A stretch of DNA of 64,000 nucleotides. It comes from Polyangia bacterium (GTDB lineage: Bacteria > Myxococcota_A > Polyangia > Polyangiales > JAUICN01). The notes under the pieces are model-generated. The model saw only the letters and a program-made list of their open reading frames with translations, did not search any database and had not been told where the DNA came from. Below, one piece after another: positions 48,316-57,855 of the stretch; within the stretch, counting starts at the first letter, position 1; every line of letters begins with the position of its first letter. Position numbers and translations under genes: made by a program. The stretch is taken from the NCBI GenBank assembly GCA_030427835.1, contig JAUICN010000006.1, positions 148,086 to 212,085 of the forward strand, written 5' to 3'.

Positions 48316-49290
48316 ATGCCCAAGAAGAACCTCGTCACAGCGCTCAACGAAGGGCTCCGCTCAGAACTCGCCGAAAATCCCGACGTCGTCGTGCTCGGTG
48401 AAGACGTGGGCCGGGTCGGTGGCGTGTTTCGGGTCACAGCGGGCCTCCAGGAGGAGTTCGGCTCGGATCGCGTGATCGACACGCCCCTGGCAGAGGGCGG
48501 CATCATCGGAGCCGCAATCGGAATGGCCATGTACGGGTTGCGGCCCATTGCTGAAATCCAGTTTTCAGATTTTATTTTTCCCGCTTTTGATCAAATCGTC
48601 AGCGAGGCGGCAAAGTATCGCTATCGATCCGGGGGCGAGTTCCCCATCCCCATGGTGATTCGCGCTCCCGTCGGGGGTGGCATTCGCGGCGGTCACTACC
48701 ATTCCCAGTCGCCGGAGGCCCTATTCATCCACACCCCCGGGCTCAAGGTGGTGTGCCCCTCCAACCCCTACGATGCCAAGGGGCTTTTGAAGAGTGCCGT
48801 GAAGGACAACGACACCGTCATGTTCTTTGAGCCCAAGCGCGTCTACCGCGCCGTAAAGATGGAAGTGCCCGACGGGCCCTACGAAATCCCCCTGAGCCAA
48901 GCCAAGGTCGTACGCCCGGGTGAGGACGTCACGGTCATTGCCTGGGGCGCCATGCTGTTTGAGGCCCTGGCCGCTGCGGAGTCCGCCCAACAACAGGGTG
49001 TGAGCACCGAAGTGCTGGATTTACGCACCCTTTGGCCCGTGGACGTGGAGTCCATCATGCAAAGCGTAAGGAAAACAGGCCGCGTGGTAGTGGTTCACGA
49101 AGCACCAAAAACGTGCGGGTTTGGTGCGGAATTGCTTACCCTAGTCTCCGAGCATGCTTTTCTTCACCTCCAAGCGCCCCCAAAGCGCGTTACGGGATGG
49201 GACACCCCGTTTCCCTACCGGCTGGAACAGGAATACCTGCCCCTCCAGCACCGCATTCTCCCGGCTCTCTTGGAAACCGCTGCCTACTAG
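48316..49290 (+). CDS. 2-oxoacid dehydrogenase E1 beta
   Basis: VVVLGEDVGRVGGVFRVTAGLQEEFGSDRVIDTPLAEGGIIGAAIGMAMYGLRPIAEIQFSDFIFPAFDQI. Confidence 0.93.
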   Translation: MPKKNLVTALNEGLRSELAENPDVVVLGEDVGRVGGVFRVTAGLQEEFGSDRVIDTPLAEGGIIGAAIGMAMYGLRPIAEIQFSDFIFPAFDQIVSEAAKYRYRSGGEFPIPMVIRAPVGGGIRGGHYHSQSPEALFIHTPGLKVVCPSNPYDAKGLLKSAVKDNDTVMFFEPKRVYRAVKMEVPDGPYEIPLSQAKVVRPGEDVTVIAWGAMLFEALAAAESAQQQGVSTEVLDLRTLWPVDVESIMQSVRKTGRVVVVHEAPKTCGFGAELLTLVSEHAFLHLQAPPKRVTGWDTPFPYRLEQEYLPLQHRILPALLETAAY

Positions 49291-49319
49291 CACTGCGGCA
49301 CGTAAACGCGGAGGCCACC

Positions 49320-50816
49320 ATGGCGGCCTTTGAGTTTCGGTTGCCGGATATCGGCGAAGGCGTGGCCGAGGGCGAAGTGGTGCAGTGGCACGTCCAGGTG
49401 GGTGACGTAGTCGCAGAAGACGACCCCATGGTGGAAGTCATGACCGACAAGGCCACCGTCACCATCGCAGCGCCCAAGGCCGGCACCATTGCTGAACTGC
49501 GAACCGCCATCGGCGACACCGCCCAGGTCGGTGATGTGCTGGTTGTTATTGAGACTGACGCCGCTGCCGTGAACGAACACTCCGCGAACGAATCCCCCGC
49601 GAACGAACAACCCACAAAGGAAACTGCAGCTTCCGCAGTGGGCGACATCCAGGACGCACTGCCGGGCTCCCAGTTCTTCTCAGAACAGACAGCCACCCAT
49701 TCGGACTCAACACGCGTACCTGCTTCAGCCGGCGCAGGAACACAGCAGTTACCGGGTTACTTTGAGCCCAGGCCCCTGGCCACTCCTGCCACACGCAAGC
49801 TTGCTCGGGATCTGGAAGTGGATCTCCGCCAGGTGGAGCCCTCGGGCACGGGAGGCAGAGTTACCCAAAGTGATATTCGTGCGTTCACCCACGGGCACGA
49901 CGGCCAACTGCCCACCTACCAAAGCGTGCCACCCGGGCTGCCCACCCCTGTGCCCACCGGTGACGAAGAGCAACACGCTTACCAAACCCGCCGCACCACC
50001 CCCGCACCACCCCTCCCTTCATTCTCCCAGCCCCCAGGCGCACAACGTTTGGGATCGCAACGTTCAGGATCGCAGCGACCGGCATCACCGCCCCCCACTG
50101 GAACTCGGCCGGGTTTCCAGGAACGGCGCACCCCCTTCGTGGGATTGAGGCGTCGCATCGCAGAACGCATGCAGGCTTCCGTGCAAACCGCCGCCCACTT
50201 CACCTTCGTGGAGGAATGCGATGCCGAGGCCATGATGCAGCTACGGGAGCGTTTTAAGGAACCCGCCCGTGCCCAGGGGGTGCAGCTCACCTACCTGCCC
50301 TTCATTGTGAAGGCCGTCGTGGGTGCACTCCGCCGCCACCCCCAACTCAACACCATGTTGGACGAAGCCCGCAACGAGATTGTCTACCAGGATCGCTACG
50401 ACATTGGCATTGCCACCTCCACCGAACGTGGATTGATGGTGCCCGTCCTGCGCGATGCCGATCGTCGCAGCCTTGTGGATCTTGCAAGTGAAATCACCCG
50501 CCTTGGCCAATGTGCCCGGGATGGCACCCTCACCGCGGACGAACTCACTGGCTCCACCTTTACCATCACGTCGCTCGGTAAGCGCGGCGGCCTACTTGCC
50601 ACGCCCATCCTCAATTCGCCGGAAGTGGGCATCTTGGGTATCCACCAGATCAAAGAAAAGCCAGTGGTCCGCCGTGGCCGCGTGGTGGTGGGCCACGTCA
50701 TGAATCTCTCCCTATCCTTCGATCATCGCATCGTGGACGGGCACGTCGGGGCGGAATTTGCCTACGATATCATCGATACCCTGGCAGACCCCGATCGCTT
50801 GCTACTCCAGGTTTAG
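49320..50816 (+). CDS. 2-oxoacid dehydrogenase E2 (dihydrolipoamide acyltransferase)
   Basis: Lipoyl domain MAAFEFRLPDIGEGVAEGEV...VMTDKATVTI; subunit-binding TPATRKLARDLEVDLRQVEPSGTGGRVTQSDI; catalytic LSFDHRIVDGHVGA. ORF-track start 49032 overlaps E1 beta. Confidence 0.94.
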   Translation: MAAFEFRLPDIGEGVAEGEVVQWHVQVGDVVAEDDPMVEVMTDKATVTIAAPKAGTIAELRTAIGDTAQVGDVLVVIETDAAAVNEHSANESPANEQPTKETAASAVGDIQDALPGSQFFSEQTATHSDSTRVPASAGAGTQQLPGYFEPRPLATPATRKLARDLEVDLRQVEPSGTGGRVTQSDIRAFTHGHDGQLPTYQSVPPGLPTPVPTGDEEQHAYQTRRTTPAPPLPSFSQPPGAQRLGSQRSGSQRPASPPPTGTRPGFQERRTPFVGLRRRIAERMQASVQTAAHFTFVEECDAEAMMQLRERFKEPARAQGVQLTYLPFIVKAVVGALRRHPQLNTMLDEARNEIVYQDRYDIGIATSTERGLMVPVLRDADRRSLVDLASEITRLGQCARDGTLTADELTGSTFTITSLGKRGGLLATPILNSPEVGILGIHQIKEKPVVRRGRVVVGHVMNLSLSFDHRIVDGHVGAEFAYDIIDTLADPDRLLLQV

Positions 50817-50853
50817 GTTTGAGGTAACACCGCGAGTCAACAGGATGCAGGTA

Positions 50854-50870
50854 TGGGCACGGCGCTTGCA
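50854..50870 (+). promoter_or_regulatory. Candidate sigma54 -24/-12 promoter for lipoprotein 50883..51779
   Basis: TGGGCACGGCGCTTGCA, one mismatch to TGGCACG-N4-TTGCA; GG-N10-GC. Confidence 0.45.
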
Positions 50871-50882
50871 TTTGCCCCTCGC

Positions 50883-51779
50883 ATGTTGTTTTCCCCCAAA
50901 TCCAAGCTCCCCCTATTCCCCGTGCTGTTCCTATGTGCGTCCCTATGTGGGTTCCTGTGTGCCTGCTCCGCGTTCGTTGACCTGAGTGGAACGCCCAAAC
51001 GTGCTGAAACGGAAGACGAGCAAGTGATTGATCCCCAATGCACCATCCACAGCGATTGCGGCGAGGATGAGGCCAACTCCTGCATTCGAGGTGTCTGCGT
51101 AGCCAACGAAAGCCCCATAGGCGTTCGAGTCCGTGAGGTCACATTTGAGGGAGGCAACCACGAACACTGTTCCACTGAGTTTGATGTTGCTGGGCATCAA
51201 GAATACCTGGAACTCTATTACCGTTTGGGAATGGTTCGGCCCGACGATAGCTCGTTTGTGTATTCCGAATTCGAAGCGAGTCAGGTGCCGTACAGGTACG
51301 GCTACTATTGTCAAAAAGAGAACAGCTCCGGTAACTCTCACGTATTTTCTGCGAAAGGCGACAACATGGGCCTCATCCTGCCCATGGGCGAACTCCTTCG
51401 GCGGCAAGCCTACATTCGTGTCCCAGCCCGTGTCTGTCACCTTAGACCTGAAACCCGGCGGAATATACTAAGCCGCAGTCACGAATGCTACGCCAACGAT
51501 GGCCTGCGCCTTACCCAAATCTCGGCATTCTTCCGCACCGGTAGCCCCACGGAGTTTCCCGAGGAGTCGCAGGAAGCGAGCGTTATCGAAAACAAAACAA
51601 TTGCCGTTCCCCTCCGGAAATCCATTGAACTAGAGGCAAGCGCTGTGAGTTGTCACGCAACAGCCCACGTCGAACTATTCACACCGACCGTTGAAGAGAA
51701 CCATGGTGTGGAGATTCCAGGCACATCGCTGGTCGGCTATCGGCCAGTGCCTCCTAGGTCGAGTACCTCAACCGAGTAG
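50883..51779 (+). CDS. Uncharacterised lipoprotein
   Basis: MLFSPKSKLPLFPVLFLCASLCGFLCACSAF; IDPQCTIHSDCGEDEANSCIRGVCVANES. Start moved from 50853 to 50883 because a sigma54-like motif overlaps the first codons. Confidence 0.65.
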   Translation: MLFSPKSKLPLFPVLFLCASLCGFLCACSAFVDLSGTPKRAETEDEQVIDPQCTIHSDCGEDEANSCIRGVCVANESPIGVRVREVTFEGGNHEHCSTEFDVAGHQEYLELYYRLGMVRPDDSSFVYSEFEASQVPYRYGYYCQKENSSGNSHVFSAKGDNMGLILPMGELLRRQAYIRVPARVCHLRPETRRNILSRSHECYANDGLRLTQISAFFRTGSPTEFPEESQEASVIENKTIAVPLRKSIELEASAVSCHATAHVELFTPTVEENHGVEIPGTSLVGYRPVPPRSSTSTE

Positions 51780-52904
51780 GTCGTCGCCCAGCGCACGTTT
51801 GAGAATCTTGTGGGTAAGCGACGAGACTCCCACGGCCTTGAGGTCGTTTGCATGGAACCAATCGCCGTTGCTCGATTTTCTTGGGGATCTCCCTGTCAGT
51901 TCTGACCGGAGCACGCGCAGCTTCATTTTGCGATGGCTGAGCACATGCCTCACCTCACCCAAAAAGACAGGCTCCGATGACTTCGCGCGTAGGGCTTCTT
52001 CCAGCGTCGAGGGTTGAAAACCGGTGTCTTTCATACGTACGGGAACCCCCCAAAGGCCCCCAAAAAGAGCCTCTCCCCCGCGCTGCAGCCAAATCTGACC
52101 GTCCCGTTTTCGCACGAACACAACCGCTTCTCCCTCCACAGGCTTGGGCGCCGTGCGCGCCTTAGGCACAGGGAGCTCCGCGACCCTGCCCTCCAAACGG
52201 GCTTGGCAGTGTTCCCGCACAGGGCACCGATCGCATTGGGGTTGCTTGGGGGTGCACACCAGGGCTCCCAGTTCCATCAGTGACTGGTTAAAGTCGCCAG
52301 GGCTCGGCCCCACCACCAACTGTTCCGCAATGGCCCAAAGCCTCTTTTCTGTTTCGGCCTTTCCAAGTGGCGTGTCCACCCCAAACAAACGGGCAAACAC
52401 CCGAGCCACGTTGCCGTCCACCAGCGCCACCTGTTGGCCAAACGCAATGGAACCGATGGCGCCCGAAGTGTAGCGCCCGATGCCGGGCAACTTCCCACGT
52501 TGATCCACGTCCTGTGGAACTTGGCCCCCGTAGATCCCCACCACATCCTTCACACCCGCGTGCAGCAGTCGAGCCCTCCGGTAGTAACCGAGCCCACTCC
52601 AATACGACAACACCTCATCTTCGCTCGCTTGGGCCAAGCTATGGGCACTCGGAAACCGCTCCATGAACCTCTGATAGTAGGGAATCACCGTATCTACCCG
52701 GGTCTGCTGCAGCATGATTTCAGATACCCAAATCGAATAGGGATCCTTTGTCCTCCTCCAGGGAAGGTCCCGAGCCTGGGACCCGTACCACATGAGGAGC
52801 GCATCACGAACGGCTTGAGCCACGGGGGGCCCAATAGTTCGTTCCGTGGTGTGCTCCTCACCTATTTTGGGAGCGCCTGCCCCAGCAACGCTAGGCATCG
52901 CCAT
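51768..52904 (-). CDS. mutY: A/G-specific adenine glycosylase
   Basis: DLPWRRTKDPYSIWVSEIMLQQTRVDTVIPYY; LPGIGRYTSGAIGSIAFGQ; FeS loop CTPKQPQCDRCPVREHC. Confidence 0.95.
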   Translation of the reverse strand: MAMPSVAGAGAPKIGEEHTTERTIGPPVAQAVRDALLMWYGSQARDLPWRRTKDPYSIWVSEIMLQQTRVDTVIPYYQRFMERFPSAHSLAQASEDEVLSYWSGLGYYRRARLLHAGVKDVVGIYGGQVPQDVDQRGKLPGIGRYTSGAIGSIAFGQQVALVDGNVARVFARLFGVDTPLGKAETEKRLWAIAEQLVVGPSPGDFNQSLMELGALVCTPKQPQCDRCPVREHCQARLEGRVAELPVPKARTAPKPVEGEAVVFVRKRDGQIWLQRGGEALFGGLWGVPVRMKDTGFQPSTLEEALRAKSSEPVFLGEVRHVLSHRKMKLRVLRSELTGRSPRKSSNGDWFHANDLKAVGVSSLTHKILKRALGDDLLG

Positions 52905-53547
52905 CCACGCGCAACGAATGAACCGAGGTCAGCTCGCCCACGGTGGCTCCATCCCATGAAAAAAACCGCGCTTCCCGCAGTTCCAGATCGATCTCAAGCA
53001 GGCACTCGCCCTCCCCGGGGCGTAGTGTTCCCGCATTGATAAACCAGCACTCCCCGATACGCCGCACCATGGGCTGGTGGGTATGGCCACCCACAAGTAG
53101 GCGTGTTTCCTCAAATCCTTCCATGGCATCCAGTGCCGTTCGCAGGCTGTAGCCCGACGTTTGGGCAAAGAGTTCTGCTTCGTCATCATCACCCACGCCG
53201 TGGCAAACCAACAACGGCCCCAGGTCGGTATCGAAGCCAAGGGTTCTCGGCAGTCCAGCAAGGTACGCCCGGGTTTGCGGTGTGGCGTCCATGGTTGCAT
53301 TGGGAACTTCACGCATTTCACCCGTCAAAAACCACCGCTCGTGATTGCCCGCCACGGCCACAACGCCGCCCTCACGCAAGAGCTTGCAGGTGCGATCCAG
53401 ATCCCCGTCACCGTCCGCAATATCTCCCACACAAAGTACCGCGTCGACCCTGGGCCCGAAAAACTCCAGGGCAGCTTCCACCCGCGCATCCTGTGCGTGT
53501 ACATCCCCAAGCACACCGATCCGCTTCCACCTGTCCTGTTCCGTCAT
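52891..53547 (-). CDS. Calcineurin-like metallophosphoesterase
   Basis: IGVLGDVHAQDARVEAAL, VLCVGDIADGDGD, AVAGNHERW, LLVGGHTHQPM. Confidence 0.9.
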   Translation of the reverse strand: MTEQDRWKRIGVLGDVHAQDARVEAALEFFGPRVDAVLCVGDIADGDGDLDRTCKLLREGGVVAVAGNHERWFLTGEMREVPNATMDATPQTRAYLAGLPRTLGFDTDLGPLLVCHGVGDDDEAELFAQTSGYSLRTALDAMEGFEETRLLVGGHTHQPMVRRIGECWFINAGTLRPGEGECLLEIDLELREARFFSWDGATVGELTSVHSLRVDGDA

Positions 53548-53589
53548 AAGACTGGAAGGCTAGCCGTTGTCCACACTCCACGCTAGACC

Positions 53590-54912
53590 GTGTTCATGTT
53601 GGATTTACGTCTACTCACCGACCAGCTGCAGGAGGTTACCATCCAGCTCCAGCGTCGCGGATTTCATGACGAAGCCCTGCTTTCGGAGATAGTGCGGCTC
53701 GCAGATCAACGGCGCCAACTTCTCACAGAAGTGGAGGCCCTACGTGCCCGTCGCAACGAAGTCAGTAGCGCCATGGCCTCGATTAAGGACAAGTCCTCCC
53801 CGGAGTTCGCAAGCCAACGGGACGCCATGCGCGAGGTGGGCAACTCCATCAAGACCCTGGAAGACCAGCACCGAAAGGTGGAGCAAGATCTTAGCGACGC
53901 AGCCCTTGGCATCCCCAACCTTCCCGCAGAAGATGTGCCTGATGGAAAAACCGAGTCCTCCAACCAGCAAATCCGTGTGGTGGGCGAAAAACCAACCATG
54001 GCATTCCAGCCCAGGGATCACGTTGATCTTGGTGCGGCACTCGGCGTTCTCGATGTGGAACGGGGCGCGAGAATTGGCGGTGCGCGGTTTACGGTCCTGC
54101 ACGGTGCCGGTGCCCGCCTTGAGCGTGCCCTGATGAACTTCATGGTGGATCTCCATGTGGATCAACACGGCTACCGCGAAGCCTGGCTTCCCGTCTTGGT
54201 CAAACCAGATGCCCTCCAGGTTACAGGCCAGCTTCCAAAGTTCGAAGAGGACGTATTCAAAACAAGCACCCACGGGTCCGAAGAGGAGGGCGCACGGCCG
54301 CTCTATCTCTCGCCCACGGCCGAAGTCCAACTTACCAACCTCCATGCCGGTGAAATCCTGGAGCCCGAGCAACTGCCCCTGGGGTACACAGCCTACGCCC
54401 CCTGCTTTCGCAGTGAAGCGGGCAGCTACGGCCGCGACACCCGTGGGTACATTCGCCAGCATCAGTTTGGAAAAGTCGAACTGGTACGATTCTGCAGACC
54501 CGAACAGGCCCAGGATCAACTGGAGTTGCTCACCTCCCACGCCGAGGAGGTGCTCAAACGCCTGGGTCTCCACTACCGGGTCATGTTGCTGTGTGCGGGA
54601 GACACTGGGTTTTCTGCGAAGAAAACCTATGACCTTGAAGTCTGGCTACCGGGTCAGGACGCCTACCGAGAGATCTCCAGCTGCTCGTGGATGGGGGATT
54701 TCCAGGCCCGACGCGGCAAAATCCGCTACCGGCCTGCACCCAAGGCAAAGCCTGTCCTGGCCCATACCCTCAACGGATCTGGTCTGGCCCTGAGCCGTAC
54801 CGTCGTTGCGGTCCTGGAGCAGTACCAGCAGGAGGATGGCTCGGTGCGTATTCCTGAGGCCCTGCAGCCCTACATGGGTGGCCTCACCGAGATTCAGGCA
54901 ACGAAGAGCTAA
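53590..54912 (+). CDS. serS: Seryl-tRNA synthetase
   Basis: MLDLRLLTDQ, coiled coil, PLYLSPTAEVQLTNLHAGEIL, CFRSEAGSYGRDTRGYIRQHQFGKVELVRF, ISSCSWMGDFQARR, NGSGLALSRTVVAVLEQYQ. Confidence 0.96.
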   Translation: MFMLDLRLLTDQLQEVTIQLQRRGFHDEALLSEIVRLADQRRQLLTEVEALRARRNEVSSAMASIKDKSSPEFASQRDAMREVGNSIKTLEDQHRKVEQDLSDAALGIPNLPAEDVPDGKTESSNQQIRVVGEKPTMAFQPRDHVDLGAALGVLDVERGARIGGARFTVLHGAGARLERALMNFMVDLHVDQHGYREAWLPVLVKPDALQVTGQLPKFEEDVFKTSTHGSEEEGARPLYLSPTAEVQLTNLHAGEILEPEQLPLGYTAYAPCFRSEAGSYGRDTRGYIRQHQFGKVELVRFCRPEQAQDQLELLTSHAEEVLKRLGLHYRVMLLCAGDTGFSAKKTYDLEVWLPGQDAYREISSCSWMGDFQARRGKIRYRPAPKAKPVLAHTLNGSGLALSRTVVAVLEQYQQEDGSVRIPEALQPYMGGLTEIQATKS

Positions 54913-54920
54913 ACACAGCG

Positions 54921-56006
54921 GTGACCCAATCTCCTCCCGACGGCCTGCAAGAGAACGTGGCCCTTGCACCTCTCACCACGTTGGAGCTTGGTGGGCCCGC
55001 CCGTTGGTACGTCCGGGCCGCCAGTGAAAACCAAATAAAAGATGCGCTCCAATGGGCCAGCAGCGAACAGGTAGAGGTCCTGCTGCTGGGTGGTGGTTCC
55101 AATGTGGTCATCGACGAGGGCGGGTGGCCCGGGTTGGTCATCCACATGGATACCCGTGGGGTGCGGCCCAGGTGTGTGGGCAACGGAGAAATCGATGTCA
55201 CCGTGGCCGCAGGGGAACCCTGGGATCCCTTTGTGGAGCGAACCGTTGGCGAGGGTTGGGTAGGCCTCGAGTGTCTTTCAGGCATTCCCGGGAGTGTGGG
55301 CGCGACACCCATCCAGAACGTGGGCGCCTACGGCCACGAAGTTTCACACACCTTGCAATCCGTGAGGGTCTTGGATCGAACCACAGGCCTCATTGGGGAC
55401 GTGCCAAACGAAGCTTGCGATTTCGCCTACCGCCACAGCCTTTTCAAGGAAACTCCCCACCGCTGGGTCGTTCTGAGTGTGACGTTTCGTCTTTTGGAAA
55501 CAGGCGTTCCAGTGGTGCGTTATCCTGAACTTGCCCGCGCCATCTCAAGAGACAAAACCACGGTTTCAGAAGTGCGCCATACCGTGCTGCAACTGCGCCG
55601 TAGTAAATCCATGGTGATCGATCCCCACGATCCAAACCGGCGCAGTGTCGGATCCTTCTTTACCAACCCCATCGTCTCAACAGAACAGGCCGACGCCATT
55701 GCCCAGGCTGCCGTGGGCCTGGGAGCGGTCAAGAACACGGACGACGTACCCAGGTTTGCAACCGACCCAGGGCTTGAGAAAATCCCGGCGGCCTGGCTCA
55801 TCGAGAAATCAGGATGGAGCAAGGGCCATCGGCAAGGCCCCGTGGGCATTTCCACAAAACACTCCCTTGCCCTTGTGCATCACGGTGGCGCAACGGCCGC
55901 CGATCTGATCAAGCTTGCCCTACAAATCCGAGACAGCGTGCACCAACGCTTTGGGGTTACCCTAAAACCCGAGCCCAACCTGATTCAGATCCCGTGGAAC
56001 CAGTAG
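54921..56006 (+). CDS. murB: UDP-N-acetylmuramate dehydrogenase
   Basis: TTLELGGPARWYVRA, LLLGGGSNVVIDEGGWPGLVI, SGIPGSVGATPIQNVGAYGHEV, SVGSFFTNPI, KHSLALVHHGGATAADL. Confidence 0.95.
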   Translation: MTQSPPDGLQENVALAPLTTLELGGPARWYVRAASENQIKDALQWASSEQVEVLLLGGGSNVVIDEGGWPGLVIHMDTRGVRPRCVGNGEIDVTVAAGEPWDPFVERTVGEGWVGLECLSGIPGSVGATPIQNVGAYGHEVSHTLQSVRVLDRTTGLIGDVPNEACDFAYRHSLFKETPHRWVVLSVTFRLLETGVPVVRYPELARAISRDKTTVSEVRHTVLQLRRSKSMVIDPHDPNRRSVGSFFTNPIVSTEQADAIAQAAVGLGAVKNTDDVPRFATDPGLEKIPAAWLIEKSGWSKGHRQGPVGISTKHSLALVHHGGATAADLIKLALQIRDSVHQRFGVTLKPEPNLIQIPWNQ

Positions 56007-56016
56007 ATTCAGTGGA

Positions 56017-56050
56017 CCCAGTAAACTAGGAGAGCCCAGTAAACTAGGAG
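56017..56050. repeat. Tandem repeat, period 18: cccagtaaactaggag x2
   Basis: Exact 16-nt copies at 56017-56032 and 56035-56050 between convergent murB and grpE. Confidence 0.85.
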
Positions 56051-56715
56051 GACTCGGTAGTCTCAGTGACCTCAGCGGTATCTGTGGCTTCCTCACTACC
56101 AAGGGCCGGCGCCTTGGCCACGATCACCATGGCCGCACGCAGCAGCCTTCCGTTCATTTGGTAGCCCGCTTGCACCTCGGTCACCACGGTGTTTGGTGGA
56201 TATTCATCGGTTTCGAGCTGCTGCAACGCCTGGTGTAATGCAGGGTCAAAGGCTTTGCCTACCGTTTCAATCCGGGTCAGGCCCAGGCGATCCCCAAGTT
56301 CCTTGAACTGGGCCAGCACCATCTGCACGCCCTCGGCCACGGCCTGCACATCCGACGCGTGGCTTGCCGCGTCCGATGCCCGCTCCAGGTTGTCCATGAC
56401 GGGCAGAACTTCCCTCAACATGTCCTCCCGGCCCCGCTTCAAGGCATCTTGGGCATCTTTTTGGCCCCGCTTCCGGGCGTTTTCCAGATCGGCGGCAGCC
56501 CGCAACAGCTTGTCCTTGTATTCGTCCCGTTCCTGCTCGAGAAACAAAAGCGGATCCACCACCGGCGACTCCATGGTCTCCGCATCCTGCACGTCGGTTG
56601 CCACATCGTGGCTGCGTTGGGCGTCGCGATTGACGGCATCACTGCCGGATAGGTCACTGCCGGATAGGTCGCTGTCGGATACGTCCGTGGGGTCCATGGT
56701 GTCTGACTCGCTCAT
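56044..56715 (-). CDS. grpE: GrpE nucleotide exchange factor
   Basis: LRAAADLENARKRGQKDAQDALKRGREDMLREVLPVMDNLERA; GLTRIETVGKAFDPALHQAL; GYQMNGRLLRAAMVIVAK. Confidence 0.93.
   Translation of the reverse strand: MSESDTMDPTDVSDSDLSGSDLSGSDAVNRDAQRSHDVATDVQDAETMESPVVDPLLFLEQERDEYKDKLLRAAADLENARKRGQKDAQDALKRGREDMLREVLPVMDNLERASDAASHASDVQAVAEGVQMVLAQFKELGDRLGLTRIETVGKAFDPALHQALQQLETDEYPPNTVVTEVQAGYQMNGRLLRAAMVIVAKAPALGSEEATDTAEVTETTESS
56641..56685. repeat. In-frame 15-bp tandem repeat x3 in grpE 5' region
   Basis: actgccggataggtc x2 then gctgtcggatacgtc; encodes SDSDLSGSDLSGSD. Confidence 0.9.
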
Positions 56716-56754
56716 TGTCTAAGAGATAACCATTCCTGGTGGCGATGCCAGTCG

Positions 56755-57855
56755 TTACCGCCCCCCTTTTACCCCTGGCGCCCCAAATTCTTTCTCCTCA
56801 TCGTCGTCCCCCCGCAATCGCTGGGCCATGGCCCGAGCGGTCATTTCCACGATGGGCAACACCCGTGCGTAGTCCAAACGGGAGGTACCCAATACGCCGA
56901 GCGCACCCTGGGCATCCCCCGAACCCGCGTAGGTCGATGAAACAAAGCTCACACCGTCCGAAGGCGTAAACGAGGTCTCATCCCCGATCCGCACCTGTGC
57001 GCCCTCATCCCCCGCAAGGGTCCTGTCCAACATTTCCAACAGGGTCTCCTTGTCCTCAAAAGCCTTCATGAATGTGCGAACCGTTTCGGGGTCCTCAAAC
57101 TCTGGCCGGGCAAACAACACGTCCCGACCGGTCAACCGCACCTCGGTCGCCCGCTCTGCCGTTCTCAATGTGGCATCCACCATTGCCCTGGCCACAGTAG
57201 CAAGCTCCCGGTAGTCCCCCCGTTCCTGCTCTGTTTCATCCGCGATCCGGTCCCGCAATTGCCGCAGCGTCCGGCCCGGCGCCCACCGTCTCAGGTATCG
57301 GTGCAATCGGTCCAAGTCCTCTTCGCCTGTGAGTTTAGGGAACTGAACCATCCTGTTCTGCACGGTTCCGGATGTGCTCACCAACACAGCCAGAAACCGA
57401 CCCTCCTGCAGTGGCACAAACTGCACACGCTCCAATTCCGCATCGGCCGCTGCAGGGGGAGCAACCACGGCGGCGGCCCCCGTAAGGGTCGACAGCAGTT
57501 TGCCCACCTCCCGCAGCCAATCGGCCTGCCCTGTCTGAAGGTTGGACACGGTGTTCGAAACCTCTGCCTGCTCCGCGTCCGTGACCTGTCGCATTTGCAC
57601 AAGGGCGTCCACAAATGCCCGAAATCCCTTATCGGTTGGAACCCGACCCGCGCTCGTATGGGGCTGGGACAAGAATCCACCCTCTTCCAAATCCGCGAGC
57701 ACATTGCGAATGGTCGCCGCCGAAAGGTCCAGGCCGTACCGTTTGGAGAGCGTCCGCGACCCCACCGGCTCCCCCACCGCGATGTACTCGGTCACGACGG
57801 CATACAGCACCCGCCGGGCCCGAAATGTGACATCCGCAAGGGCATCCAAAGGCAT
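56755..57855 (-). CDS. hrcA: Heat-inducible transcription repressor HrcA
   Basis: YAVVTEYIAVGEPVGSRTLSKRYGLDLSAATIRNVLADLEEGGFLSQPHTSAGRVPTDKGFRAFVD. Confidence 0.95.
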   Translation of the reverse strand: MPLDALADVTFRARRVLYAVVTEYIAVGEPVGSRTLSKRYGLDLSAATIRNVLADLEEGGFLSQPHTSAGRVPTDKGFRAFVDALVQMRQVTDAEQAEVSNTVSNLQTGQADWLREVGKLLSTLTGAAAVVAPPAAADAELERVQFVPLQEGRFLAVLVSTSGTVQNRMVQFPKLTGEEDLDRLHRYLRRWAPGRTLRQLRDRIADETEQERGDYRELATVARAMVDATLRTAERATEVRLTGRDVLFARPEFEDPETVRTFMKAFEDKETLLEMLDRTLAGDEGAQVRIGDETSFTPSDGVSFVSSTYAGSGDAQGALGVLGTSRLDYARVLPIVEMTARAMAQRLRGDDDEEKEFGAPGVKGGR

